Shown: positions 8,207-15,401 of the stretch, piece after piece | Position numbering within the stretch: the first letter of the stretch is position 1 | Layout of the letters: each line of letters starts with the position of its first letter | Assembly: GCA_964386865.1 (NCBI GenBank) | Contig: CAYLUN010000079.1 | Span: 1-25,651, forward strand | Length of the DNA stretch: 25,651 nt | Direction of reading: 5' to 3' | Source: CAYLUN01 sp964386865 | GTDB lineage: Bacteria > Verrucomicrobiota > Kiritimatiellia > RFP12 > UBA1067 | The notes under the pieces: model-generated | What the model was told of the DNA's origin: nothing | What the model saw: only the letters and a program-made list of their open reading frames with translations | Database searches by the model: none | Position numbers and translations under genes: made by a program

Positions 8207-8235
8207 ATAATACCAGTCCCAACCGTCCCAGACAA
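8207..8235 (-). promoter_or_regulatory. Sigma70-type promoter of rpmB
   Basis: On the minus strand, TTGTCT (8230-8235) is followed by a 17-base spacer and TATTAT (8207-8212), 5 of 6 to the -10 consensus. Transcription would begin near 8200, leaving a leader of about 24 bases with the Shine-Dalgarno site. Confidence 0.65.
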
Positions 8236-8327
8236 GGGGAAACGGAAACTTTCTTTCTCCTCTGTGCCGCGGCCGAACGTCCGTCCTCGACAACGAAAAC
8301 AATATAGCGAACCTCGGCTCAAGAAGC

Positions 8328-8420
8328 AAGCTTCCTCGACGTGTCAAAGCCTGCGGTGCGCGATCCCGATGGCGCTTTCGACACGGCGCCGCAACCGCTC
8401 TTAAGCGGGCTCCTTTTTTC
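8328..8420 (+). ncRNA. Candidate small structured RNA ending in a terminator-like hairpin
   Basis: Between the rpmB promoter and the lipoprotein gene, which both read leftward, the plus strand folds into three hairpins. GAAGC-AA-GCTTC is followed by an 11-bp stem (8340-8350 with 8374-8385, one bulge). Last comes CCGCT-CTTA-AGCGG (8395-8408), with six T at 8414-8419. No plus-strand gene exists to need this terminator. Upstream, TATAGC near 8293 could be a -10 but has no good -35. It is only a candidate. Confidence 0.28.
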
Positions 8421-8483
8421 CCGTCCCAACAGAACGGCCATGCGCCTTGGGGGCGCGTGCGTGTTCGACGGAGCCGCTGGACG

Positions 8484-9152
8484 TTAGGGGCTGGAAGAGC
8501 CGGGATCGGAGGGGCGCGCCGGGGGCAGGGGTGCGGAGGCGAGGGCCTTTTCCAGCGCTTCGAGCGCCTGTGTCAGGGCTTGGCCGAACGCCTGGGCCGG
8601 GGCGGCGGGGTCGGCCGCGTCGAAGGGCGCGCGGCCGGTGCGCTCCTCGGTGAAGAGCACCGTGAAGGTGGGCGTGCGGTCGTCGAGCAGGAGCAGGCGC
8701 AGGGTGACGGTGGCGGCGGGCCGCTCGCCGGTGAAGTCGAGGCAGAGGTCGCTGGCCACGGCCTCGAGCCCGAGCGGCGTCTGGGTGGCGGCGGCGGCGT
8801 CAACGACCGCCTCGAAGAGGCCGGCCTGCTCCAGGTGGCGGGCGACCTGCACGCGCAGGAGGTCTTGCGGCGGTGCGATCCAGCCGTTGTAGTAGTCCTC
8901 GACAACCTCTCCTCCGGCGCGGCGCACGATAAAGGCGCGGGCGTCGAAGGGCGGCAGCACGCGGCAGGCGCGGACCTTGAGGGCCGCGAAGCGCGGCGCG
9001 GTCGCGAGGCGGGGGGCGGCCGCGGCGACGGGCACGAAGGTGCGCTTGCGGGCGGCAGCCTGCTGCTGCGAGCTGGAGGAGCCGAGGCAGCCGGCGAGCA
9101 GCAGCGGCAGGGCGGCGAGGAGGAGGGTGTGGCGGGGAAAGAAGGTTTTCAT
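8484..9152 (-). CDS. ABC-transport auxiliary lipoprotein, PqiC-like
   Basis: The 222-residue protein has a lipoprotein signal ending in LLAGC (cysteine near residue 22), so it is predicted to be lipid-anchored. The mature part has the pattern of the ABC transport auxiliary (PqiC/DUF330) family: a LKVRACRVLPPFDARAFIVR strand, YYNGWIAPPQDLLRVQVARH, then a helix-strand C terminus ending in a long Ala-rich helix. Family members pair with MCE proteins and are thought to complete lipid transport at the outer membrane. It is the last gene of the mla-type operon, 91 bp after mlaD, with a dispersed repeat in that gap. AAAGG six bases upstream supports the start. Confidence 0.8.
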   Translation of the reverse strand: MKTFFPRHTLLLAALPLLLAGCLGSSSSQQQAAARKRTFVPVAAAAPRLATAPRFAALKVRACRVLPPFDARAFIVRRAGGEVVEDYYNGWIAPPQDLLRVQVARHLEQAGLFEAVVDAAAATQTPLGLEAVASDLCLDFTGERPAATVTLRLLLLDDRTPTFTVLFTEERTGRAPFDAADPAAPAQAFGQALTQALEALEKALASAPLPPARPSDPGSSSP

Positions 9153-9183
9153 GGCAGGCCTTTCAGGGATTAGAGGGGTTGGG

Positions 9184-9205
9184 GCGTTCAGGGTTCAGCG
9201 GTTGG
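9184..9205. repeat. Dispersed GGTTCAGCGGTT repeat
   Basis: A copy of the short repeat centred on GGGTTCAGCGGTTGG lies in the 91-bp gap between mlaD and the lipoprotein gene. Related copies occur inside genes at 3292-3325 and 6367-6405 and between genes at 15365-15395. Confidence 0.65.
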
Positions 9206-9243
9206 GCCGGCCGGCCCGCTGCCGACGGACGGCCGACAAGGGC

Positions 9244-10365
9244 TCACTTGCCGCGGCTCCCAGTCGTCTCCGGAAGGGGGTTGGGCGGGCGGCTGAAGAG
9301 CAGGGCGGACGGGTTGGCGCGCAGCTCGGAGACAAGCTGGTCGAGCCCCGTCGAGGCGCTGCGCAGGCTGGCGAGCAGCTCGGCCAGGGCGTCCTGCTGC
9401 GAGAGCGCGGTGCGGTTGAGCGTCTGGGCGGTCTGGTTGAGCGCGGCGACCGTCTGCTCGACCTGTCCGCCCGCGTTGGTGGCGACGCCCGTGAGGGTTC
9501 CGACGAGGCGGTCGGCCCGGTCGGCGGCGGAGCGGACGGAGGCGGTCAGCGGGTCGAGCTGCGCGCCGATCGAGTCGGTGATGCGGCGGGCGTTGCCGGC
9601 GGTGGCGGCGAGGTCGGCGGGGAGGCGCTGAAGCTCCGGCGCGGCCAGCAGGCCCTGGAGCGAGCGGTTGGTCGCCCGCAGCTCGGCCAGCAGGGTGCTG
9701 GCCTCCGCGGAGAGGGCGACCACGTCCACGTTCATGAGCTTGCTCTTGATGAGGTTGAGCGTGGCGAGGAGCGTGTCGCCCAGCGCCTGGATGTTGATCT
9801 CGTTGAGCTTGACGAACACGTCGTCGATGGCCTTCTTAAAGGCGACCATCGTGCTGGGAGTCGAGGGGATGTAGGGGTTCTTGGGCTGCCACGTGACCGC
9901 CTGGAAGGGGTTGGCCGGCTGGCCGTATGGCGCGTAGTCCAGCTCGAGGTAGGAGAGCCCGGTGACGCCCGAGGCGGTGACTTTGACGCGTATGCCGTCT
10001 TTCACCAGCCGGCTCAGGAAAGCGGCCGGCTCGTGGTTTTTGAGCGGGCTGAACTTGTCGGGGTCGAGCGCCATGACCACGAGGATCTGGTTGGCGCCGT
10101 CGAGGGTCAGCTGCTCGGGCGCCGGGTTGCCGTACTCGCTGAAGACGAAGCCGATGCGGCTGACCTCGCCGATCGGCACGCCGCGGTACTTGACGGGCGA
10201 GCCGACGTCGAGGCCGGTGACGGACTCGGCGAAGTAGGTCTCGGCCAGAATCGCCTGTTTGCTGAAGACGCGCGCTCCGGCGATGCCGATCACGATCAGG
10301 ATGAGGGCGAAACCGGAGAGGACAAAGAATCCGATTTTCGCGTAGTTGGCCTTGTTTTCGTTCAT
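9244..10365 (-). CDS. mlaD: MlaD-family MCE protein
   Basis: The 373-residue protein has one N-terminal membrane helix (about residues 9-29, IGFFVLSGFALILIVIGIAG). One MCE domain follows (about 38-145) with the characteristic VTGLDVGSPVKYRGVPIGEV start and GVTGLSYLELDY end. The C-terminal 200 residues are helical and Ala/Leu/Gln-rich, with repeated LNQTAQTLNRTA and SVRSAADRADRL type segments expected to form a helical tube. MCE proteins anchor to the inner membrane and carry lipids across the periplasm with MlaE and MlaF. The start codon overlaps the mlaF stop in an ATGA, so translation is coupled. Confidence 0.93.
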   Translation of the reverse strand: MNENKANYAKIGFFVLSGFALILIVIGIAGARVFSKQAILAETYFAESVTGLDVGSPVKYRGVPIGEVSRIGFVFSEYGNPAPEQLTLDGANQILVVMALDPDKFSPLKNHEPAAFLSRLVKDGIRVKVTASGVTGLSYLELDYAPYGQPANPFQAVTWQPKNPYIPSTPSTMVAFKKAIDDVFVKLNEINIQALGDTLLATLNLIKSKLMNVDVVALSAEASTLLAELRATNRSLQGLLAAPELQRLPADLAATAGNARRITDSIGAQLDPLTASVRSAADRADRLVGTLTGVATNAGGQVEQTVAALNQTAQTLNRTALSQQDALAELLASLRSASTGLDQLVSELRANPSALLFSRPPNPLPETTGSRGK

Positions 10366-11117
10366 GTGTTAGCCTCGCGGTTGAAGAAGGCGCGGACGGC
10401 CGCGCTGGGCGGGCGGTCCCGCAGGTCGGCGGGTCTGCCCTCCGCCACGACGCCCCGGGCCTGGCGGTCGAGCATGATGCAGCGGTCGGCCACGGCAAAG
10501 ATGCTGGCCAGTTCGTGGGTGACGATCACGAAGGTGATGCCCTGCGCGTCGCGCAGGCGCAGCACCAGCCGGTCGAGGCCGGCGGAGGTCACGGGGTCGA
10601 GGCCGGCGGAGGGCTCGTCGAGGAAGAGGATGCGCGGCTCGAGCGCCAGGGCGCGCGCGATCGCGGCGCGCTTCTTCATGCCGCCGCTGACGTTGGCCGG
10701 GAAGTAGCCGGCGAACGGCTTGAGCCCGACCAGGTCGAGCTTCATCTCGGCCACGAGGTTGCGGGCGTCGCGCGGCAGGTCGGTGAAGACCTCCAGCGGC
10801 AGGCAGACGTTCTCGAGCAGCGTCATGGAGCCGAAGAGCGCGCCGCTCTGGTAGGTGACGCCAAAGTGGCGCATGGCGCGCGCGTGCTCCTCCGCGGAGC
10901 CGCCGCTGATGCGGTCGCCCAGGATGCGGATCTCGCCGCGGAGGGGCGGGTTGAGGCCGATCAGGTGCTTGAGCAGCGTGCTCTTGCCGCAGCCCGAGCC
11001 GCCGAGGATCACGAACACCTCGCCTCGCCGAACCGCGAAGGTGAGGTTCGTGAGGAGGGGCGTGGTGCCGTACCCGGCGTCGACGTTCACGACCTCAATG
11101 ACGGCTTGTTCGGTCAT
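10362..11117 (-). CDS. mlaF: MlaF-type ABC transporter ATPase
   Basis: This 251-residue protein energises the MlaE permease. Walker A is GGSGCGKST at residues 39-47, the Q-loop glutamine is in TYQSGALF at residue 90, and the signature is NVSGGMKKRAAIARAL from residue 142. Walker B with the catalytic glutamate is LFLDEPSAGLDP (164-175), and a THEL H-loop follows. GMKKR after the signature is typical of the Mla/Ttg2A branch. The start at 11117 lies 2 bp after the mlaE stop; longer in-frame reads would overlap the permease. The stop overlaps the mlaD start. Confidence 0.95.
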   Translation of the reverse strand: MTEQAVIEVVNVDAGYGTTPLLTNLTFAVRRGEVFVILGGSGCGKSTLLKHLIGLNPPLRGEIRILGDRISGGSAEEHARAMRHFGVTYQSGALFGSMTLLENVCLPLEVFTDLPRDARNLVAEMKLDLVGLKPFAGYFPANVSGGMKKRAAIARALALEPRILFLDEPSAGLDPVTSAGLDRLVLRLRDAQGITFVIVTHELASIFAVADRCIMLDRQARGVVAEGRPADLRDRPPSAAVRAFFNREANT

Positions 11118-11119
11118 GG

Positions 11120-12208
11120 TCAGATTCCCAGAATGAAGAACAGGACGGCGAACAGGCCGTCGGACAGGGTGATGAGGATCAGGCTGCCGACCACGGCGGC
11201 CGTGGCGGAGCGTCCGACGGCGTCGGCCGTGCGCTCGGTCTGGAGGCCGTGGGCGCAGCCGACGAGCCCGACCAGCAGGCCGAAGACGGCGGACTTCATC
11301 AGGCCGAGCAGGATGTTGCTGAGCGAGGAGGAGGCGATCACGTGGTTCCAATAGGTGATGGCGGGGATGTTCATGCCGCTGAGAACGACCAAGCCGCCGA
11401 GCAGGCCCGAGAGGGTGGCGAAGACGGAGAGAATCGGCATGACCAGCGTGGAGGCGATCACGCGCGGCAGGGCCAGAAAGACCACCGGCGGCATGCCGAA
11501 GGTGGTGAGCGCGTCGACCTCCTCGTTCACCTTCATCGTGCCCAGCTCGGCGGCGAACGCCGAGCCGGTGCGGCCGGCCAGGATGATCGCGGTGATGATC
11601 GGGCCGAGCTCGCGGAAGAGGCCGATGGCGATCAGGTCCGCGACGTAGATCTCCACGCCGAACTGCTGGAGCGAGGCCGCAGACAGGAAGGCGAGGATCA
11701 GGCCGATCAGGAAGCCGATCAGGAGCGTGATGGGCAGGGCGTCGATGCCGGCCCGCTCGAAATGCAGCATCGTGTCGCGCAGCCGCAGGCGGCCGGGGCG
11801 CCAGAGCAGCGAGACGCCGGCGGCGGCGGTCTCGCCCAGAAAGGCCAGCTGGCCGACGGCGTCCGCATAGATCCGCGTCGCCGCCTGCCCCGCCTGCACG
11901 AGCGTGTGCGTGTTGCGCCGCTCGGCGACGCTGTCCGGGTCTTCGGTGAACGAGGCGACGTCGAAAAGACCCAGGGTGCGCTCCACGACTCGGCTGGCGT
12001 CGCGGCAGGCGATCGCGAACCCCTGGCGGGCCGAACGGCGGTACAGCTCGAGAATCAGGGCCTCGCCCGCGCAGTCGCAGGCCCTCACGCCGTCCGCGTC
12101 GAGCGCGAGCGTGTCCCCGCGCTCGAGGCGGGCGACCTCCGGCACGGCCGCCTGCCAGAGCGGCGCGACGCTCTCAGCCGAACAGGTCTCTGGTAGGGTC
12201 AGGGTCAT
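11120..12208 (-). CDS. mlaE: STAS-MlaE fused lipid ABC transporter permease
   Basis: The protein has 362 residues from the ATG at 12208. Residues 1 to about 95 form a STAS-like domain (LALDADGVRACDCAGEALIL, as in MlaB). From about 110 onward is the MlaE permease, with the conserved PITLLIGFLIGLILAF helix, an ELGPIITAIILAGRTGSAFA segment and the EVDALTTFGM coupling region that contacts the ATPase. The final two to three helices complete the fold. In E. coli MlaB is a separate small protein; here it is fused. It is the first gene of the four-gene unit. There is no Shine-Dalgarno site; a TAAACT hexamer ends 7 bases before ATG. Confidence 0.93.
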   Translation of the reverse strand: MTLTLPETCSAESVAPLWQAAVPEVARLERGDTLALDADGVRACDCAGEALILELYRRSARQGFAIACRDASRVVERTLGLFDVASFTEDPDSVAERRNTHTLVQAGQAATRIYADAVGQLAFLGETAAAGVSLLWRPGRLRLRDTMLHFERAGIDALPITLLIGFLIGLILAFLSAASLQQFGVEIYVADLIAIGLFRELGPIITAIILAGRTGSAFAAELGTMKVNEEVDALTTFGMPPVVFLALPRVIASTLVMPILSVFATLSGLLGGLVVLSGMNIPAITYWNHVIASSSLSNILLGLMKSAVFGLLVGLVGCAHGLQTERTADAVGRSATAAVVGSLILITLSDGLFAVLFFILGI

Positions 12209-12215
12209 CGCACCC

Positions 12216-12244
12216 AGTTTAGCAGGATCGGGCGGCCGCGGAAA
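12216..12244 (-). promoter_or_regulatory. Candidate leaderless promoter of the mla operon
   Basis: On the minus strand TAAACT (12216-12221) lies 7 bases before the mlaE ATG, with a weak TTTCCG 17 bases further upstream. The gene has no Shine-Dalgarno site, so transcription may start at or next to the A of ATG. Confidence 0.4.
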
Positions 12245-12295
12245 ACGCAAAACGGGAGCCCGGTCCGATTTTTCGAAAAAGCCGCATTCTCTTGT

Positions 12296-12324
12296 TTGCG
12301 CTCTCTCGGCGGATTCGCTATACT
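12296..12324 (+). promoter_or_regulatory. Promoter of the repeat-protein gene
   Basis: TTGCGC (12296-12301), a 17-base spacer and TATACT (12319-12324, 5 of 6) read rightward. They face away from the mla operon promoter. The leader would be about 65 bases and includes the GAGG site before the ATG at 12397. Confidence 0.55.
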
Positions 12325-12396
12325 ATTTACTTATCACGGTTGGCAACCGGTTTCAACAAGACGCTGAAACTGCAACACAAGCGAGGCGAGGTACAG

Positions 12397-13398
12397 ATGA
12401 ATAAAATGATGTTGGGTCTGGTTCTGGCGGGTCTGGTCGCGTCCGGCGCTGGTGCGGCAGATAATGTTCGCTGGCCGGTGTGGTTGGCGATTCATGACAC
12501 GGAGTCTGCGGATGTCATCGGCCTGAGACTGAACTTCCCGGAAGGCAGTTGCAGCAAGATGATCGGCTGCGATCTGGGCTGGATCGGCCACGCGCAAGAG
12601 ATGTACGGGCTGCAGGTCGACCTGTGGAACAACGACGTGAGAGGCACGCTCATCGGCGCGCAAGTCGGCACGTTCAACACGACCGCCGTCGGCGAGATGT
12701 CCCTTCAAGTCGCGTTCTGGCAGAACGAGGCGCAGACCTTCGGCGGCCTCCAAACCGCGATCTACCGGAACAACGCGGAGACGCTGACCGGCCTCCAGAC
12801 CGCGCTCGTGGGGGTGAACGAGGCGCAGACCGTCATCGGCGCCCAAACGGCGCTCTGGCAGAATGAGGCGCAGACGAGCGACGGCTTCCAGACGGCGCTC
12901 TGGAAGAACAAGGCGCAGGCGATCAACGGCTTCCAGACCGCGATCGTCAAGAACGAGTCGCCGATGCTGTGCGGTTTCCAGATCGGCCTCGTGAATGACA
13001 CCGTGAACGCCAGCGGCGTTCAGGCCGGCCTCGTCAACAGCGCGGAAGATATGACCGGCGTCGAGCTTGGCCTCATCGGCCGGTCGCAGTACTTCAACGG
13101 CTTCCAGTTCAACCTGCTGCGCAACGAGGCGAGCGAGTCGCTGTCCGGCTGGCAGATCGGCATCCACAACTCCACGCCCGTGGGCAACATGGTGGGCCTC
13201 CAGTCGGGGCTGTGGAACGAGGCGCAGACGATGAATGGCTTCCAGATCGGCCTCGTGAACCTGACGGACTACGCGGAAGGCCTCCAGATCGGCCTGATCA
13301 ACCGCGCGGAGGATCTGTCGGGCTATCAGATCGGCCTGATCAACGTCATCCGCGGCGCTCGCGTGCCCTTCTGCCCGCTGGTGAACGTCGGCTTCTAA
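12397..13398 (+). CDS. Secreted GxQxGLxN short-repeat protein
   Basis: The 333-residue protein starts at 12397, where GAGG lies five bases upstream. Residues 1-20 form a signal peptide ending GAGA. After about 50 non-repeated residues, some 17 tandem units of 14-16 residues run to the C terminus. Each begins G-(L/F/V/A)-Q-(I/T/V)-(G/A)-L and has an N near position 8. Central units share NEAQT; C-terminal units are closest to the GLQIGLINRAEDLS form. The regular spacing suggests stacked beta turns, a solenoid or a flat sheet. A similar G-x-Q-I-G-L-x-N pattern is recalled in Leptospira surface-repeat proteins, but the match is not checked. It has its own promoter and a strong terminator. The role is unknown; surface exposure or secretion is inference. 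Confidence 0.82.
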   Translation: MNKMMLGLVLAGLVASGAGAADNVRWPVWLAIHDTESADVIGLRLNFPEGSCSKMIGCDLGWIGHAQEMYGLQVDLWNNDVRGTLIGAQVGTFNTTAVGEMSLQVAFWQNEAQTFGGLQTAIYRNNAETLTGLQTALVGVNEAQTVIGAQTALWQNEAQTSDGFQTALWKNKAQAINGFQTAIVKNESPMLCGFQIGLVNDTVNASGVQAGLVNSAEDMTGVELGLIGRSQYFNGFQFNLLRNEASESLSGWQIGIHNSTPVGNMVGLQSGLWNEAQTMNGFQIGLVNLTDYAEGLQIGLINRAEDLSGYQIGLINVIRGARVPFCPLVNVGF

Positions 13399-13420
13399 TC
13401 GCCCCTGAAGGCGAACCGCG

Positions 13421-13462
13421 AACGCAAAGCGTGGCCTTTATCAGGCTGCCTTTGCGTTTTTC
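13421..13462 (+). terminator. Rho-independent terminator of the repeat-protein gene
   Basis: A perfect 9-bp stem AACGCAAAG / CTTTGCGTT (13421-13429 and 13450-13458) encloses a smaller GCC...GGC pairing and runs into a T tract. It sits 23 bases after the stop codon and 20 bases before the next start. Confidence 0.8.
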
Positions 13463-13481
13463 AATTTAAGAGAGGTGTGAG

Positions 13482-14729
13482 ATGCAGATTAAGCCCTTCG
13501 CCGCCCTGCGGCCTGCTCCCGAGAAGGCGGCCGCGCTGGCCGCCGTGCCCTACGATGTGGTTGATACGGCCGAGGCGCGCGCGCTGGCCGCTGGCAACCC
13601 GGTCAGCTTCCTGCACGTCTCGCGCCCCGAGATCGACCTGCCGGACAGCGTGGACATTCACGATGACGCGGTCTACGCGCAGGGCGCGCGCGCCTTCCGC
13701 GAGCTTCAGGCCAGCGGCGTGCTGCTGCGCGAGGCGGGCGAGCGCCTTTACGTCTATCGGCAGATCATGGGCGGCCACAGCCAGACCGGCGTGGTCGCCT
13801 GCTGCCACACGGCGGACTACGCCAACGACATCATCCGCAAGCACGAGAAGACCCGCAAGGACAAAGAGGACGACCGCACGCGCCACTGTCTCGAGCTGAA
13901 CGCCAACTCGGGCCCGGTGTTCCTGACCTACCGCGACCAGGCCGCGCTCGACGCGCTCGTCGCGCAGACGCAAGCCGCCGCCGCCCTCTACGACTTCACG
14001 GCGGCGGACGGCATCCGTCACACCGTCTGGCGCGTCGAGGGCGCGAGCGCCCCGTGGGTCGACGCCTTCCGCCAGGTGCCGCTCGCCTATGTGGCCGACG
14101 GCCACCACCGCGCCGCCGCCGCGTTCCGCGCCGGCAAGCAGCGCCGCGAGGCCAACCCCGCACACACCGGCGCCGAGGAGTACAACTGGTTCCTCGCCGT
14201 GCTCTTCCCCGCCTCGCAGCTGCGCATCCTGCCCTACAACCGCTGCGTCGCCGACCTCAACGGACAAACCCCCGCCGCCTTTCTGGAGCGGGTCAAGGCG
14301 GTTTTCAAGACTGAGCGGATCGAGAAGCGCCTCGCGGCGCCACACCAAACGGACGCCGAGCCGGGCGGGCCGCGCGAGGTGCGCATGTATCTGGAGGGCG
14401 CGTGGTACCGGCTGTCGTGGGACGAGTTCGAAGCCGACCCCGTGGGGCGGCTTGACGTGAGCGTGCTGCAGGACCGGCTGCTCGCGCCCGTGCTGGGCAT
14501 CGACGACCCGCGCACCAACACGCGCATCTCGTTCGTCGGCGGCATCCGCGGCACGGGCGAGCTGGCCAAGCGCGTCGACAGCGGCCGGGACGCCGTGGCC
14601 TTCTCGATGTACCCGACCACCGTCCCCCAGATGATGGACATCGCCGACGCCGGCCAGATCATGCCGCCCAAGAGCACCTGGTTCGAGCCGAAGCTGCGCT
14701 CCGGTCTGCTGGTGCACACGCTCGACTAA
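13482..14729 (+). CDS. DUF1015 family protein
   Basis: The 415-residue protein has GAGAGG six bases before its ATG. It shows the family's conserved blocks: an N-terminal IKPFAALRP and VPYDVVDTAEA, then NPVSFLHVSRPEID. Central are YANDIIRKHEKTRKDKEDDR, which is highly charged and near-invariant in the family, and VADGHHRAAAA. Near the C terminus, SGRDAVAFSMYPTTVPQMMD and MPPKSTWFEPKLRSGLL complete the domain. Length is normal. The family is related to ParB/SerK-like folds, and members are often found beside serine biosynthesis genes. No such neighbour is present here, so the reaction is left open. It may be transcribed separately because a terminator precedes it. Confidence 0.9.
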   Translation: MQIKPFAALRPAPEKAAALAAVPYDVVDTAEARALAAGNPVSFLHVSRPEIDLPDSVDIHDDAVYAQGARAFRELQASGVLLREAGERLYVYRQIMGGHSQTGVVACCHTADYANDIIRKHEKTRKDKEDDRTRHCLELNANSGPVFLTYRDQAALDALVAQTQAAAALYDFTAADGIRHTVWRVEGASAPWVDAFRQVPLAYVADGHHRAAAAFRAGKQRREANPAHTGAEEYNWFLAVLFPASQLRILPYNRCVADLNGQTPAAFLERVKAVFKTERIEKRLAAPHQTDAEPGGPREVRMYLEGAWYRLSWDEFEADPVGRLDVSVLQDRLLAPVLGIDDPRTNTRISFVGGIRGTGELAKRVDSGRDAVAFSMYPTTVPQMMDIADAGQIMPPKSTWFEPKLRSGLLVHTLD

Positions 14730-14750
14730 CCGAAGGCCGGCCGAGGGGGA

Positions 14751-15125
14751 TCAGCCTCGCTTGCGCTTCTGCGCCTTGACGAAGTCGGCGATGCGAGCGA
14801 GGGTTTCGGCGCTGAGGATGTGCTCCATCGTGCAGGCGTCGGTCTCGGCCGTCGCGTCGTCCACTTTGAGCAGGCCCAAGAACTCCTTGAGCAGCGTGTG
14901 GCGGCCGAGGATCTCGCCGGCCGCCAGCTTGCCGGCTTCGGTCAGCTCCACCGCGCCGTAAGGCTCCTGCACCACGTGGCCGAGCTTCTTGAGCTCCAAG
15001 ATCGCCTTGATGACCGAGGGCATTTTGACGTGCAGCGCCGCCGCGACGTCACGCACGCGTGTACGCCCGTTCGTCTGGGCCAACAGGTAGATCGTCTCGA
15101 GATAGTCTTCCAGGCTGTTTGTCAC
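14751..15125 (-). CDS. DtxR/MntR-type metal-dependent repressor
   Basis: The 124-residue protein uses a GTG start at 15125, chosen because AAGGAG lies six bases upstream and family homology begins at SLEDYLETIYLL. Residues 1 to about 62 form the winged helix (VRDVAAALHVKMPSVIKAIL). The rest is the dimerisation and metal domain. By alignment with B. subtilis MntR (offset of one), the likely ligands are D7, E10, H76, C98, E101 and H102. D7 is MntR-like, while the cysteine in DACTMEH is DtxR-like. There is no SH3-like C-terminal domain, as in MntR. It converges on the DUF1015 gene. No metal transporter is adjacent, so the regulon lies elsewhere. Confidence 0.9.
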   Translation of the reverse strand: MTNSLEDYLETIYLLAQTNGRTRVRDVAAALHVKMPSVIKAILELKKLGHVVQEPYGAVELTEAGKLAAGEILGRHTLLKEFLGLLKVDDATAETDACTMEHILSAETLARIADFVKAQKRKRG

Positions 15126-15151
15126 GGCACGCTCCTTCTGCCATGACTCAC

Positions 15152-15180
15152 ACCATACGGCGGAAGGGGTGTTTTGGCAA
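15152..15180 (-). promoter_or_regulatory. Promoter of the DtxR-like regulator gene
   Basis: On the minus strand TTGCCA (15175-15180, 5 of 6), a 17-base spacer and TATGGT (15152-15157, 4 of 6) lie just upstream of the GTG start. This independently supports the short reading frame. Confidence 0.6.
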
Positions 15181-15207
15181 GCGCAAAGCGGCCGGGGCCT
15201 TGTGGGG

Positions 15208-15344
15208 GGGGCGCACGCGCGTTTCATTTGAGAGACCGGAAAATGCGTGGGCAAGCAGACGCTTGCCCCCGGCCATCAGAATCCGGTTACACAGGGGACG
15301 AGCGTCTGCTCGTCCTCTCTGCAAATGAACTGTGCGTGCGCCCC
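15208..15344. repeat. 137-bp palindromic element with branched hairpins
   Basis: Outer arms GGGGCGCACGC (15208-15218) and GCGTGCGCCCC (15334-15344) are perfect. Inside them TTCATTTG-AGAGA (15223-15235) pairs with TCTCT-G-CAAATGAA (15316-15329). ACCGGA (15235-15240) and TCCGGT (15282-15287) enclose the hairpin GGGCAAGC-AGAC-GCTTGCCC (15249-15268). A second hairpin GGACGAGC-GTCT-GCTCGTCC lies at 15296-15315. The two 4-base loops, AGAC and GTCT, are complementary. The form suggests a MITE-like or REP-like element, or a structured RNA. It lies between the DtxR promoter and the ELM1 stop. Confidence 0.75.
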
Positions 15345-15364
15345 GTGCGGGGTCTTACGCCCGT

Positions 15365-15395
15365 AAACCGCTGAACCGTCAACCTCACCAACCTT
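15365..15395. repeat. Dispersed AACCGCTGAACC repeat
   Basis: A copy of the AACCGCTGAACCGT repeat lies six bases before the 3' end of the ELM1-family gene, reading opposite to the gene. It is the plus-strand orientation of the copy seen inside the MFS/spermidine synthase-like gene. Confidence 0.6.
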
Positions 15396-15401
15396 GAGCG
15401 C

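Noticed and set aside
8392..8419. Terminator of the mla/lipoprotein operon
   Set aside because: The T tract follows the hairpin only on the plus strand, whereas the operon is read on the minus strand.
8977..10707. A 576-codon plus-strand open frame
   Set aside because: It is antisense to the lipoprotein, MlaD and MlaF genes, all of which have clear family motifs.
14751..15254. A longer 167-residue DtxR-like protein
   Set aside because: The extra N-terminal residues have no family similarity and would cross the promoter. A GTG with AAGGAG fits the conserved start.
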